Source: Belliella aquatica (GTDB lineage Bacteria > Bacteroidota > Bacteroidia > Cytophagales > Cyclobacteriaceae). From it: 64,000 nucleotides of DNA. Shown here piece by piece: positions 44,990 through 54,293 of the stretch (its first letter is position 1; each line of letters starts with the position of its first letter). Position numbers and translations under genes: made by a program. The stretch lies in contig NZ_BMFD01000001.1 of the NCBI RefSeq assembly GCF_014637795.1, forward strand, positions 476,523-540,522. The letters run 5' to 3'. The notes under the pieces are model-generated. The model was not told where the DNA came from, did no database searches, and saw nothing but the letters and a program-made list of their open reading frames with translations.

Positions 44990-46066
44990 TTACAATTTAT
45001 TTGACCTGCTTAACAAGAGGTAATCTGCCAAAACTAAGGCTCCCATAGCTTCGACGATTGGAACTGCTCTTGGTACAACGCATGGGTCATGTCTTCCTTT
45101 TCCGGAAACTGTCACAGACTCACCAGCTTCGTTTACTGATTCTTGATCGATCATGATAGTGGCTACTGGTTTAAAGGCTACTTTGAAATAAATATCCTCT
45201 CCATTAGATATTCCACCTTGGATTCCTCCACTATGATTGGTTCGAGTTCTTACTCTTTCGCCTTCTGTGTAGAAAGCATCATTGTGCTCCGAACCTCGCA
45301 TTTTCACCCCCTCAAATCCACTTCCATATTCAAACCCTTTCACAGCATTGATGCTCAGCATAGCTTTACCTAGTTCTGCATTGAGTCGATCAAATACTGG
45401 TTCTCCTAGACCTGCAGGTACGCCTTTAGCCACGCATGCAACTACGCCACCCACTGTATCTCTAGACTTTCGAATGTCATCGATGAAATCAATCATTTTC
45501 TCTGCCATCTCGGGATCGGGGCATCTGATGATGTTTTGTTCCGTTTGTTCTAGATCAAGCTCCTGATAGGTTTTATCCAATTTCAAATCACCTACTTGGC
45601 TTACATAAGCTTGGATACTGATTCCAAAATGCTTCAACAACATCTTCGCAATCGCTCCTGCTGCTACTCTAGCGGATGTTTCCCTTGCACTACTTCTTCC
45701 GCCTCCTCTATAATCTCGGATTCCGTATTTTTCTTGGTAGGTGTAGTCAGCATGTGAAGGTCTGTATTTATCTGCGATATGACCATAATCTTTACTTTTT
45801 TGGTCAGTATTCATGATAACCATCCCGATAGGTGTACCAGTACTTTTCCCTTCAAATACTCCTGATAGAATTCGGAACTCGTCCTCTTCTTTTCTCTGTG
45901 TTGTAATTTTAGACTGCCCAGGCTTTCTTCGCTGCATTTCATTTCTGATAAATGCCTCATCAATTTCTAACCCCGCAGGACAACCGTCTATGATTACACC
46001 TAATCCCTCTCCGTGAGACTCACCGAAAGTGCTTATTTTAAATAGTTTCCCAAATGAATTTCCCAT
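44990..46066 (-). CDS. aroC: chorismate synthase
   Basis: It forms chorismate from EPSP, the last shikimate-pathway step, using reduced FMN. The 358-aa length is normal. Motifs are [20 protein letters not shown] at the N-terminus, [20 protein letters not shown] near the middle and [18 protein letters not shown] near the C-terminus. Its ATG overlaps the batD stop by one base (TAATG), so translation is probably coupled. Other aromatic genes are absent here. Confidence 0.96.
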   Translation of the reverse strand: MGNSFGKLFKISTFGESHGEGLGVIIDGCPAGLEIDEAFIRNEMQRRKPGQSKITTQRKEEDEFRILSGVFEGKSTGTPIGMVIMNTDQKSKDYGHIADKYRPSHADYTYQEKYGIRDYRGGGRSSARETSARVAAGAIAKMLLKHFGISIQAYVSQVGDLKLDKTYQELDLEQTEQNIIRCPDPEMAEKMIDFIDDIRKSRDTVGGVVACVAKGVPAGLGEPVFDRLNAELGKAMLSINAVKGFEYGSGFEGVKMRGSEHNDAFYTEGERVRTRTNHSGGIQGGISNGEDIYFKVAFKPVATIMIDQESVNEAGESVTVSGKGRHDPCVVPRAVPIVEAMGALVLADYLLLSRSNKL

Positions 46067-47508
46067 TATCTCTTTTTCATAATCAAGACAGCAATAAGTA
46101 TTACTGACACCGCCAACAATAGATTGATAAAGATGGAAAAATAGTACTTATATCGCTGGTTTGAAAGTTTATTGTTCTCTACTTCAATCAAATCATAGAT
46201 TCCACCGAGACGTTGGTTGGAAATGGCTTGGTTTACCTTCGATTCTCCTGTGATGTTTAAGACTGCCTGAGGGCGTAGGGTATCATATTTTGCCAAATTT
46301 GGGTTGAAATAAATCCATTCAAAGTGATCACTAAGCTTGATTTCCCCAGGTTCGTTTACGGTCAAATAGTAGCTAAATTCTTTGATTCCGGTAACTTTCC
46401 CAACGCCTCGATTCACTTGTTGTCTTACATTTGGGTCGTAGGTATTCAATTTCTGAATTTGTTTGGTTTTGGGTTTGGAAATGGAATTGACATTTCCTTC
46501 TCCACTGATACCGAAGTTGTAGGTAATCCCTTCACCAGTCTCAGCATTGAGTGTTTTGATATTTTCCCTTAATTGAAAAACACCTACACTAACCTCGTTC
46601 TTTAAAGGATGTGGAGGAAGTGGCTTGACTTTGATGGATTTGGCCGCAGAATAGAATGTTTTATAATCCTCTAATCTGTTGTTTCCGAAAAATGTCGGAT
46701 TCTTCGCAACCTTATACTTGATCATTTCCCAAGAAATCGACGGAATCGTAATTTCTCCTTCTGAGAAAGGAAAAAATGTGGCTTCATAAACTTTATACTT
46801 CACCCAGTTTTTGCCATAGATGCTGACACGTTCTGGCTGAATATTGGTGATATTAAAATTTTCCTCCCAAGCATTGCTCGGTTTTAGTTTTTTGAGAATG
46901 CCATCTAGCTGCCTGCCAGGCTCATAAAATTGAAATGGCGCTTGATTGGATTCTGCCATATAAAAAGCCAAACTTACATTCAATGCTTCTCCTACAAAAA
47001 CCTCAGGCTTATCAACCGAAGTGGCGAAAAATGCTTCGTCATCAATTTCGATAAATTCGGGCTCTTCTCTTGAGTTGCCAAACATTTCATCAAATGGATC
47101 AAAGGCATTGCTTTGCCTCTGAGCGGCACGAGCATCTATGACAGATATGGTTTTTCCGCTTGAGGAATAGTCATTTCCATTGATTTTCACTGTAAAATTA
47201 CCAAGTCTATAGTCCCCTTTTCGATTGGGTTTGTAGTATTGGATAATGCTACTGCTGCTACTCATTTGTCCATTGACAATATTCATGGATGAAGATTGGG
47301 AAATCCCCTGTTTTTGGAATCCTGTGATCTCTGGGAATTGATCGTATGACTTTATCTTGTCATTCGAAATCGTAACCTTGATAGTGAAAGTTTCATTGAG
47401 AGCGATTTGATCAGGACCTAATTCAATATTTACCTCTTGTGCAAAAATATTTGGTGAAATTAAGGAGAAGATAAATACCAGAACCCAAATGGCAGTCGTT
47501 CTATTCAT
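46066..47508 (-). CDS. batD: BatD family protein
   Basis: This 480-aa envelope protein has a signal peptide ([18 protein letters not shown]) and beta-sandwich repeats ([24 protein letters not shown]-like strands). A C-terminal helix ([20 protein letters not shown]) ends in a basic tail. BatD takes part in the Bat (aerotolerance) complex with von Willebrand-domain proteins BatA/BatB. Those genes are not here: batD is instead in an aroC unit. The earlier in-frame start at 47562 adds residues before the signal, so 47508 is preferred. Confidence 0.85.
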   Translation of the reverse strand: MNRTTAIWVLVFIFSLISPNIFAQEVNIELGPDQIALNETFTIKVTISNDKIKSYDQFPEITGFQKQGISQSSSMNIVNGQMSSSSSIIQYYKPNRKGDYRLGNFTVKINGNDYSSSGKTISVIDARAAQRQSNAFDPFDEMFGNSREEPEFIEIDDEAFFATSVDKPEVFVGEALNVSLAFYMAESNQAPFQFYEPGRQLDGILKKLKPSNAWEENFNITNIQPERVSIYGKNWVKYKVYEATFFPFSEGEITIPSISWEMIKYKVAKNPTFFGNNRLEDYKTFYSAAKSIKVKPLPPHPLKNEVSVGVFQLRENIKTLNAETGEGITYNFGISGEGNVNSISKPKTKQIQKLNTYDPNVRQQVNRGVGKVTGIKEFSYYLTVNEPGEIKLSDHFEWIYFNPNLAKYDTLRPQAVLNITGESKVNQAISNQRLGGIYDLIEVENNKLSNQRYKYYFSIFINLLLAVSVILIAVLIMKKR

Positions 47509-47532
47509 AGTTGTTTGTTTCAATAATGAGTG

Positions 47533-47563
47533 CAAATTAACTTTATATTTTAAACGCAACAAA
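47533..47563 (-). promoter_or_regulatory. promoter of batD-aroC with an overlapping short palindrome
   Basis: On the minus strand TTTG (47560-47563), 19 bases, then TTAATTTG (47533-47540). Just beyond lies ACGATA-TGTAG-TATCGT (47563-47579), a 6-bp inverted repeat beside the -33 box and in the divergent region with the small gene at 47624. Confidence 0.6.
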
Positions 47564-47623
47564 CGATATGTAGTATCGTATGTCTATTAAATTGTTTCTG
47601 TTAAACTAAATATATTTTGAACC

Positions 47624-47815
47624 ATGCTTGAATACGTTAAGACAGTCTTAGTAAAAGTGAGTTTTGACAAAGCGCTCTTCGAAAAAGAGCTGAGAAAAAG
47701 CCTTAATTTGATCCTTCCTACAGAGATCAATGAATTCAAGGCTTGGTGTTACAGGACATTTTCAAGTTTATACGAACCCGTCTTGAATAAATATTTTGTC
47801 AAACTTGCTGGTTAA
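47624..47815 (+). CDS. small conserved-looking protein, 63 aa
   Basis: The text MLEYVKTVLVKVSFDKALFE continues with KSLNLILPTEINEFKAWC and ends NKYFVKLAG. I believe very similar short proteins occur in related Cytophagales, but I cannot confirm it here. It is soluble, basic and helical, with no domain I recognise. It has its own terminator and sits divergent from batD, features that argue for a real gene rather than chance. Confidence 0.65.
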   Translation: MLEYVKTVLVKVSFDKALFEKELRKSLNLILPTEINEFKAWCYRTFSSLYEPVLNKYFVKLAG

Positions 47816-47822
47816 AAAAAGC

Positions 47823-47849
47823 AAAGGCTCTGGAGAGAGCCTTTTTTTT
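47823..47849. terminator. terminator between the small gene and queG
   Basis: AAAGGCTCT (47823-47831) and AGAGCCTTT (47836-47844) around GGAG, followed by five further T; convergent genes lie on both sides. Confidence 0.85.
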
Positions 47850-47852
47850 ATG

Positions 47853-48788
47853 TTATTCTTTGATGAAAGAAATATTTCTAGCCAAGCCTTCCAATTTTGT
47901 TCTTTTTACTGCTGATTTTTGAAAAACACGATTAAAGGTTTCCTGCGTGATTTCTTCCCAATCTCTTCTTGTCATATTTTTTAAATCTTGGTGGGGGAGA
48001 AATTCAGCTTCTTGATGGGGTTTTGAAAATCGATTCCAGGGGCACACATCTTGACAGATATCACATCCAAAAATCCAATTCTCAAACTTCCCTTTCATAG
48101 CTTGCGGGATTTGCTCTTTGAGTTCAATCGTAAAGTAGGAAATGCATTTCGATCCATCCACTACTCCTGATTCTACAATGGCATCCGTCGGACAAGCGTC
48201 AATGCATTTGGTACAAGTCCCACAATAATCCTTGGTCATGGCTGAGTCGGGAGTCACTTCAAGATCTATGATCAGCTCTGCCAAAAAGAAAAAGCTTCCC
48301 ATTTGTCTATTTAGAAGAAGACTATTTTTTCCAGTCCAACCCAGACCTGCTTTTTTTGCCCACTGTCGCTCCATCACAGGTGCAGAATCCACAAACGCCC
48401 TTCCACCTATTTCTCCAATCTCTTCTTGAAGGTTTTGAAGGAGGGTTTTCAGCTTGTCTTTGATGACAAAGTGATAGTCTTTCCCATAGGCATATTTTGC
48501 TATTTTTAGATCTGAGGGGGCATTGGGAAGTGTTGATTCAGGAAAATAGTTATAAACTAAGCTGACCACTGTTTTTGCTCCATCTACGAGCTTGGTAGGA
48601 TCGAGTCTTTTGTCAAAATGATTGGCCATGTAAGCCATCTCGCCATGATAATTTTGGTTGAGCCATGCTTCAAGCTTTGGGGCTTCTTCCTCTAAAAATT
48701 CAGCCTTGGCAATTCCACAAAAGTCAAAGCCCAGGTTTTTGGCCTGGGTCTTTATAATCTGTGCATATTTTTCTTTGGTATTGAACAA
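47853..48788 (-). CDS. queG: epoxyqueuosine reductase
   Basis: It performs the last step of queuosine tRNA modification, using cobalamin and two 4Fe-4S clusters. The protein is 311 aa. The iron-sulfur motifs are [16 protein letters not shown] and [24 protein letters not shown] is typical. The start is TTG at 48788: an in-frame stop overlaps the ruvB end five codons upstream and no ATG precedes KYAQIIK. It lies 12 bases downstream of ruvB and is probably co-transcribed with it. Confidence 0.93.
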   Translation of the reverse strand: MFNTKEKYAQIIKTQAKNLGFDFCGIAKAEFLEEEAPKLEAWLNQNYHGEMAYMANHFDKRLDPTKLVDGAKTVVSLVYNYFPESTLPNAPSDLKIAKYAYGKDYHFVIKDKLKTLLQNLQEEIGEIGGRAFVDSAPVMERQWAKKAGLGWTGKNSLLLNRQMGSFFFLAELIIDLEVTPDSAMTKDYCGTCTKCIDACPTDAIVESGVVDGSKCISYFTIELKEQIPQAMKGKFENWIFGCDICQDVCPWNRFSKPHQEAEFLPHQDLKNMTRRDWEEITQETFNRVFQKSAVKRTKLEGLARNISFIKE

Positions 48789-48800
48789 GGTAAATTGGGT

Positions 48801-49835
48801 TTATGAAAACAGACTTCCCGTTTCTCCTCCAAAATTCGGCTTGATCTTAAGGTGTTTGTAAGCAAGTTCAGTTGCCATTCTTCCTCTTGCGGTACGTTTG
48901 AGATAGCCTTCTTGTATCAAAAATGGCTCGTATACCTCCTCAATCGTTTCGGCTTCTTCTCCACATGCTGTAGCAATGGTGCTCAAGCCCACTGGACCAC
49001 CCTTGAATTTTTCGATGATCGTCATCAATATTCTGTTATCCATCTCGTCCAGGCCATTTTCATCCACATCCAAAGCATTCAGTGCGAATTTGGCAATATC
49101 TAATGTAATGGTACCATTCCCTTTGATCTCGGCAAAGTCACGCGTTCTTCGAAGGAGCATATTTGCAATTCTTGGTGTTCCACGACTTCTCCTTGCAATT
49201 TCGAAAGCAGCGATGTCATTGATGGGTGTTTGTAAAATGCTCGCCGATCGAATGACGATATCAGTAAGCAACTTTGCATCATAATATTCTAATCTTGAGT
49301 TGATTCCAAAACGGGCACGAAGAGGTGAAGTCAATAATCCTGATCTAGTCGTAGCGCCAATCAGTGTAAATGGGCTAAGAGAAATCTGAACAGACCTCGC
49401 ATTTGGACCTGAATCTAGCATGATATCAATCCGAAAATCCTCCATGGCTGAATAGAGATATTCCTCCACAATAGGGTTGAGTCTGTGAATTTCATCTATA
49501 AATAGCACATCACCTTCTTCCAAATTGGTCAATAAACCCGCCAAATCAGAGGGTTTGTCCAGCACTGGACCTGAAGTTATTTTGATGCCCGCATTCAATT
49601 CATTCGCGATGATATTACTTAGAGTAGTCTTGCCAAGTCCCGGAGGGCCATGAAGAAGTACATGATCCAATGGCTCTTGTCTTCTTTTAGCAGCCAAAAC
49701 GAAGATTTTTAAATTCTCCACGATTTTATGCTGTCCCGTGAAGTCATCGAAACTCAATGGCCGCAGGGCCTTTTCGATTTCTTTGTCAGTAGAACTCAAG
49801 TGTTCATCGTCGCCGCTCAAATAATCTTCTCTCAT
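48801..49835 (-). CDS. ruvB: Holliday junction helicase ATPase RuvB
   Basis: This AAA+ motor of branch migration has 344 aa. The N-terminal [12 protein letters not shown], Walker [15 protein letters not shown], Walker [11 protein letters not shown], sensor [18 protein letters not shown] and the C-terminal winged-helix region with [10 protein letters not shown] are all present. The start [10 protein letters not shown] follows a clean -7 box. It is followed by queG. RuvA and RuvC are not in the window. Confidence 0.96.
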   Translation of the reverse strand: MREDYLSGDDEHLSSTDKEIEKALRPLSFDDFTGQHKIVENLKIFVLAAKRRQEPLDHVLLHGPPGLGKTTLSNIIANELNAGIKITSGPVLDKPSDLAGLLTNLEEGDVLFIDEIHRLNPIVEEYLYSAMEDFRIDIMLDSGPNARSVQISLSPFTLIGATTRSGLLTSPLRARFGINSRLEYYDAKLLTDIVIRSASILQTPINDIAAFEIARRSRGTPRIANMLLRRTRDFAEIKGNGTITLDIAKFALNALDVDENGLDEMDNRILMTIIEKFKGGPVGLSTIATACGEEAETIEEVYEPFLIQEGYLKRTARGRMATELAYKHLKIKPNFGGETGSLFS

Positions 49836-49854
49836 GTTATTTCATTCTATAAGA

Positions 49855-49862
49855 CAAAGATA
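49855..49862 (-). promoter_or_regulatory. -7 element of ruvB
   Basis: The minus strand reads TATCTTTG, a full TAnnTTTG, 19 bases before the ATG. The upstream box is not a clear TTTG. Confidence 0.5.
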
Positions 49863-49965
49863 GAAAAATCAAGCAAGGCAGAAAGAGAAATGATTGCCTC
49901 AAATTCACTTTGCAATAATATTGCAAATGGTGTTTTTATCAGCCAATTAATTAGAAAAATAACTT

Positions 49966-49973
49966 TAACTTTG
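49966..49973 (+). promoter_or_regulatory. -7 element of apbE
   Basis: TAACTTTG (TAnnTTTG) lies 18 bases before the ATG at 49992. No clear -33 box was seen. Confidence 0.45.
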
Positions 49974-49991
49974 GCAAAAAAATGAACCATC

Positions 49992-51053
49992 ATGCGTAGT
50001 AATGCCAATAAAAATATAATCTATTCACTGATTTTACTTCTTTTGGTTGCGATTGTCTACTTGTACAGACAAAACCAACAAAAGCCTGCTGAACAAATTG
50101 TAGAAACATCTACAGGGAAAGTGGTTTTTACTGGGAATACGATGGGGACTTCGTACCGAATTGTCTATTTAGATCAAGAGGAAAGAGATTTCAAAAATGA
50201 AGTAGATTCTATTTTAATTGTATTCAACGAATCACTTTCAACTTATATACAGGATTCAGAAATCAGCAGGTTTAACCGAATGGATACTGTGTTTTTTAAG
50301 CTTCCCTATTTCTTGCCTGTCTTACAAACGGGAAAAGATGTCTATGAACAAACTTCTGGCGCTTTTGACCCTACTGTGGCACCTTTAGTTAATTTGTGGG
50401 GATTTGGTCCTGGTGGTCCTCAATTGAAAGACAGTGTAAATATAGAAGCCATGTTGAGGTTGGTGGATTATTCATCGGTTCAGTTTGACGAAGAGAAAGT
50501 TTGGAAGACAAAAGAAGGTGCCAATTTGGATTTTTCAGCTATAGCCAAAGGTTATGGAGTCGATGTGATAGCAACTTTTCTTTCTGAGAAAGGCATACAA
50601 AATATGCTGGTTGAGATTGGCGGTGAGCTTGTAGCAAAGGGTGTTAATGAAGAAGGAGAGCTTTGGAAGGTTGGAATCAACAGGCCTGAGGAGGACGCAA
50701 GTGCTAATGAGCTTTACAGTATAGTTGCTTTGTCAAACCAAGGAATGGCAACCTCAGGGAATTATAGGAATTTCTATGAAGTAGATGGGTTGAAAATTTC
50801 ACATACGATCAATCCAAAAACAGGTCGACCAGTAAGTCATGGACTTTTGAGTGCGACTGTCCTTGCTGAGAATTGTATGAAAGCAGATGCCATTGCCACT
50901 TCATTGATGGTCATGGGCACAGAACAAGCTATTGAATTACAGAAGAATGCTGATTTTGAGATTTTTCTGATTTACAGCGATGAAGATGGCAACTTAAAGT
51001 CTTATGCAAGTGAAGGGATTAAGCCATTTTTGTCATTTACAGTTGAAAATTAA
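49992..51053 (+). CDS. apbE: FAD:protein FMN transferase
   Basis: It attaches FMN covalently to flavoproteins such as Na+-NQR or Rnf subunits. The 353-aa protein has an N-terminal membrane anchor (IIYSLILLLLVAIVYLY) with no lipobox. Conserved elements are GNTMGTSYRI, SGAFDPTVAPLVNLWGFG, DFSAIAKGYGVDVIA, MLVEIGGELVAKG and SHTINPKTGRPV. No Nqr or Rnf gene is in the window. A ZIP transporter gene follows after 27 bases. Confidence 0.94.
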   Translation: MRSNANKNIIYSLILLLLVAIVYLYRQNQQKPAEQIVETSTGKVVFTGNTMGTSYRIVYLDQEERDFKNEVDSILIVFNESLSTYIQDSEISRFNRMDTVFFKLPYFLPVLQTGKDVYEQTSGAFDPTVAPLVNLWGFGPGGPQLKDSVNIEAMLRLVDYSSVQFDEEKVWKTKEGANLDFSAIAKGYGVDVIATFLSEKGIQNMLVEIGGELVAKGVNEEGELWKVGINRPEEDASANELYSIVALSNQGMATSGNYRNFYEVDGLKISHTINPKTGRPVSHGLLSATVLAENCMKADAIATSLMVMGTEQAIELQKNADFEIFLIYSDEDGNLKSYASEGIKPFLSFTVEN

Positions 51054-51080
51054 TATTCTCATAAACGAGTTTTACCAAAG

Positions 51081-51851
51081 ATGCTTTTAAATTTCCTTTT
51101 ATTGTTTTTCACAGCTTTAATTGCTGGGAGTCTTGCATACTTTATTCCAAGTTGGCAAGAGCGCTATTTCAAATTAATATTGGTTTTTGCAGGATCATAT
51201 CTATTTGCTATTACAGTACTCCATATACTCCCAGAATTGTTTGTAGGATCAGAAGACGCTACCAAGATGGGGCTATATATACTTTTAGGGTTTTTATTAC
51301 AGCAGGTTTTGGAGTTGTTCTCCTCTGGAGTCGAACATGGGCATATTCATCATCATGGGCATCATCATGGGATTGAATCGGGAGTTTGGACCTTGATGAT
51401 AGGATTGTTTTTACATGCTTTCTTGGAGGGAACTTTACTTTCCCAAGATGGGATTTTAGTAGCTCATGATCATGCCGCACATGAAGGACATCACCATCAT
51501 CATGGCAGCAACAACTTGATGTTTGGTATCATGCTGCATAAAGGTCCTGAAGCCTTTGCTCTTGTAGCTGTTTTGATGAGCGCTTTAAAAAAACGATGGG
51601 TATTTGCTCTTTTGGTGGTTTTTGCCTTGGCATCTCCACTAGGGATGGTGCTAAGTTCTGCTTTATTTGAGCAGGATCTCATTGGCAGAGGAGCGCTAAA
51701 TGTCTTTTATGGAATGGTAGCAGGCGGCTTTTTGCATATCTCAACCACCATATTCTTTGAAAGCAGTCCTGACCACAGATTTCATTTGAATAAAGTTATC
51801 ATCAGTATTATCGCTTTTGCATTAGCCATTTCGTTTGAGATGTTAGCGTAG
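51081..51851 (+). CDS. ZIP family metal transporter
   Basis: This divalent-metal importer of 256 aa has about eight helices. The cytosolic histidine-rich loops are unusually dense (EHGHIHHHGHHHG and HDHAAHEGHHHHHG). The helix-IV/V metal motifs appear as HAFLEGTLL and HKGPEAFAL. Zinc is the likely main substrate, though ZIPs can be broad. It is co-directional with apbE after 27 bases. Other metal-related genes are at 36.2-38.9 kb. Confidence 0.9.
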   Translation: MLLNFLLLFFTALIAGSLAYFIPSWQERYFKLILVFAGSYLFAITVLHILPELFVGSEDATKMGLYILLGFLLQQVLELFSSGVEHGHIHHHGHHHGIESGVWTLMIGLFLHAFLEGTLLSQDGILVAHDHAAHEGHHHHHGSNNLMFGIMLHKGPEAFALVAVLMSALKKRWVFALLVVFALASPLGMVLSSALFEQDLIGRGALNVFYGMVAGGFLHISTTIFFESSPDHRFHLNKVIISIIAFALAISFEMLA

Positions 51852-51986
51852 GATATTACATTGGATATTGTTTTGTTTCTCAGTATTTAATTTGGTTTAG
51901 ACCTTTTGATTATTGAAAAAACCTGATATATTGCTAATATATTATAGTTTCGCTAAATTAGTATATCAAGTCAATATCCTGGACCC

Positions 51987-52409
51987 ATGGAAAAGCCAAT
52001 CTGCCCAAAATGCGATCATGTAAAAGTAGTCAAAAGTGGTGTTGTTGGCGGAAGACAACGTTTTAAGTGCAAAAAGTGTGGTTACCATTTTACGGTGAAC
52101 AAACTTGGGAAAGCCATTGACAAATACTATGTTATAAAGGCTTTACAGCTTTATATTGAAGGAGTTTCTTATCGGGAAATTGAAAGAATATTGGGAGTGA
52201 GTCATGTGTCAGTGATGAATTGGGTTAAACAATATAGAATCAAAGCTCCTGAAAGTAACGATTATAGACCTACTTATAGAGTGTTGAACCATACAGAATT
52301 AGTGAAGTTTATGGCGATTAAAGAGAATCTGACAGATACCGGTATGTTGATCACAGAATTAGGTGATAAATTTATGATCATCAAATGGGAACGGTTCAAA
52401 AATAGATAG
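51987..52409 (+). CDS. orphan zinc-ribbon/HTH protein like the N-terminus of IS1 transposases
   Basis: The 140-aa protein has a zinc ribbon (CPKC at residues 6-9 and CKKC at 28-31 with GRQRFKCKKC), then a helix-turn-helix around residues 45-85 (LYIEGVSYREIERILGVSHV). This is the InsA-like DNA-binding half of IS1-type elements. The remaining 50 residues (RPTYRVLNHTELVKFMA...) are not a DDE catalytic domain. No inverted ends or second IS frame are visible. It starts the acetate-type locus, so a domesticated regulator is plausible. A single fragment of a dead element is the alternative. Confidence 0.75.
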   Translation: MEKPICPKCDHVKVVKSGVVGGRQRFKCKKCGYHFTVNKLGKAIDKYYVIKALQLYIEGVSYREIERILGVSHVSVMNWVKQYRIKAPESNDYRPTYRVLNHTELVKFMAIKENLTDTGMLITELGDKFMIIKWERFKNR

Positions 52410-52485
52410 ACCAAATATTATTTTTTTAGCTATAACTAGTTAACAGATATATATCCTTATTTTTTCTTTTCTAAAGTAACTTTTC

Positions 52486-52522
52486 AACTTGTCATCCACT
52501 TGCACCCGGGCCTGGACAAGTT
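52486..52522 (+). promoter_or_regulatory. inverted repeat in the leader of the barrel gene
   Basis: AACTTGTC (52486-52493) is perfectly repeated in inverse as GACAAGTT (52515-52522), with a GC-rich centre containing ACCCGGGCC. It lies 22 bases before the ATG of the outer-membrane protein and could be an operator for a local regulator or an RNA hairpin. Confidence 0.45.
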
Positions 52523-52544
52523 ATTAACAATAAACCCTATAATC

Positions 52545-53996
52545 ATGAAAAACCTTTGGATTATGCTCTACAGCATAAATGCTTTGGTATGGATGATGAA
52601 TGATGCCCAAGCACAAGATACAATTCCTCTCGTGGTCAATCCTGTGAATAGATCTGGTGATTTCATAGATCATACTTATAAGCCCCTGACGCTCAAATTG
52701 AGCGATGATGGCACCAAATACATAAGATTTCTAGTTTGGAATCAAATGTGGGCCCGCGTGACAGAGAATAATCCCGGAACGCTAGACGTAGCGGGAAATC
52801 CACAATCCAATTCATCAGATATTGGAGTTCGAAGAGCAAGATTTCTAGCATATGCCCAGGTTTCTCCACGCTTTTTGATCCTCACCCATTGGGGAATCAA
52901 TAATCAGACCTTTACTAATGGAGGAGTTCCGGGTGGAGGATTGACTGGTAATCCCGGTAATTTTCCTGTTTTAGTAGATCCTGAGACCGGTATTGGCTCT
53001 GCTTCGGGCATGTCAGCCAAAAAACCTCAGCTTTTTTTCCATGATATCTGGACAGAATTCAAGGTGACGGACGAACTCTATGCTGGGATGGGGCTTCATT
53101 ATTGGAATGGAATTTCCAGAATGACCAGCCACAGTACGCTGAATTTCTTGGCGGTTGATGCGCCAATCTTCAATTGGCCACTCATAGAGTTGACAGATCA
53201 GTTTGCACGTCAATTTGGCTTTTATGCCAAAGGACAAATTGGTAAATGGGACTATAGAATAGCATTGAACAAGCCATTCTCTATCGGGTCTGGTGGTAGA
53301 TATGATGTCGCTAATGAGCGTCAGGTAGCTGCTAATGTGGTCAACGATAACTGGGCATCACAAGGCTATATTGCTTATCAGTTTTTGGAAAAAGAAAACA
53401 ACAAATTACCCTTCTTTGTAGGTTCTTACTTAGGTACAAAAAAAGTATTTAACATTGGTGGAGGGTGGCATCATCATCCAAAAGCGACTAATTCCAGAAC
53501 ATCATCCGGCGCAGTTCAAAACCATGACATTACTTTGCTAGGTCTAGATACTTTTTTGGATTTACCATTGAACAAGGCAGCGGGTACTGCCCTTACAACC
53601 TATGCAGTTTATTATCATTATGATTTCGGCCCTAATTACATCAGAAATGTAGGGATTATGAATGTAGGATTTGGATCAGGGTCTACCCAAAATGGACCTG
53701 GCAATGCTCAACCGATGATTGGAACAGGTAGGATTTTCTATACCCAATCTGGACTGCTACTCCCAGAAAGATGGTTGGGAGAGAAAGGAAAGCTTCAACC
53801 TTTTGGAGCGCTAACCCACAAAAAATTTGAATTTTATCAACAAGGAACTTGGCAATATGATGCCGGTATCAATTATTATATCAATGCGCACCATGCGAAA
53901 TTCACTTTGCAGTACAGTCAGCGACCGATTTTTGAAAACTTCAGAAAATCAGGTTCAGCGGGAGAATTTATCTTACAAACACAAATATTCTTATAA
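52545..53996 (+). CDS. outer-membrane beta-barrel (porin-like) protein
   Basis: The 483-aa protein has a signal peptide (MKNLWIMLYSINALVWMMND, cleaved near AQAQD). Strongly alternating, aromatic-rich strands run through to a terminal KSGSAGEFILQTQIFL. The pattern RFLVWNQMWARV and GVRRARFLAYAQVSPRF recalls phosphate-selective-type or other anion-porin barrels, but I cannot fix the family. It sits directly before the symporter genes, fitting a path for small organic acids across the outer membrane. The ATG at 52545 is preferred to the in-frame TTG at 52500. Confidence 0.72.
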   Translation: MKNLWIMLYSINALVWMMNDAQAQDTIPLVVNPVNRSGDFIDHTYKPLTLKLSDDGTKYIRFLVWNQMWARVTENNPGTLDVAGNPQSNSSDIGVRRARFLAYAQVSPRFLILTHWGINNQTFTNGGVPGGGLTGNPGNFPVLVDPETGIGSASGMSAKKPQLFFHDIWTEFKVTDELYAGMGLHYWNGISRMTSHSTLNFLAVDAPIFNWPLIELTDQFARQFGFYAKGQIGKWDYRIALNKPFSIGSGGRYDVANERQVAANVVNDNWASQGYIAYQFLEKENNKLPFFVGSYLGTKKVFNIGGGWHHHPKATNSRTSSGAVQNHDITLLGLDTFLDLPLNKAAGTALTTYAVYYHYDFGPNYIRNVGIMNVGFGSGSTQNGPGNAQPMIGTGRIFYTQSGLLLPERWLGEKGKLQPFGALTHKKFEFYQQGTWQYDAGINYYINAHHAKFTLQYSQRPIFENFRKSGSAGEFILQTQIFL

Positions 53997-54008
53997 AACC
54001 CAATAACC

Positions 54009-54272
54009 ATGTCAGAAAACAAATTTAGTAAGGAAGCCTATTGGAAAAAGAACCTCAAGATATTGGGTGTTCTCCTGTTCATCTGGTTCGCTGTATCCTT
54101 TGGATGCGGAATATTATTCGTAGAACAACTTAATGCGATTCGCATTGGTGGGTTCAAGTTAGGATTTTGGTTTGCCCAGCAAGGCTCCATTTATTCTTTT
54201 GTGATCTTGATTTTTGTGTACGTCGTGCGCATGAATCAGCTCGATAAGGAATTTGATGTAAATGAAGATTAA
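54009..54272 (+). CDS. DUF4212 small subunit of a sodium:solute symporter
   Basis: The 87-aa protein has two helices: KNLKILGVLLFIWFAVSFGCGILF and an inner loop then QQGSIYSFVILIFVYVVRMNQLD. DUF4212 proteins pair with the VC_2705-type symporters encoded next door; the short GFKLGFWFAQQGSIY is the signature. It starts 12 bases after the barrel gene and ends 21 bases before the symporter. It likely acts as an accessory chain needed for transport. Confidence 0.88.
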   Translation: MSENKFSKEAYWKKNLKILGVLLFIWFAVSFGCGILFVEQLNAIRIGGFKLGFWFAQQGSIYSFVILIFVYVVRMNQLDKEFDVNED

Positions 54273-54293
54273 TCTTAAAAAAGAATTCATAAA

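Noticed and set aside
51900-52440. Complete IS1-type insertion sequence
   Set aside because: No terminal inverted repeats and no catalytic second frame are visible around the 140-aa gene.
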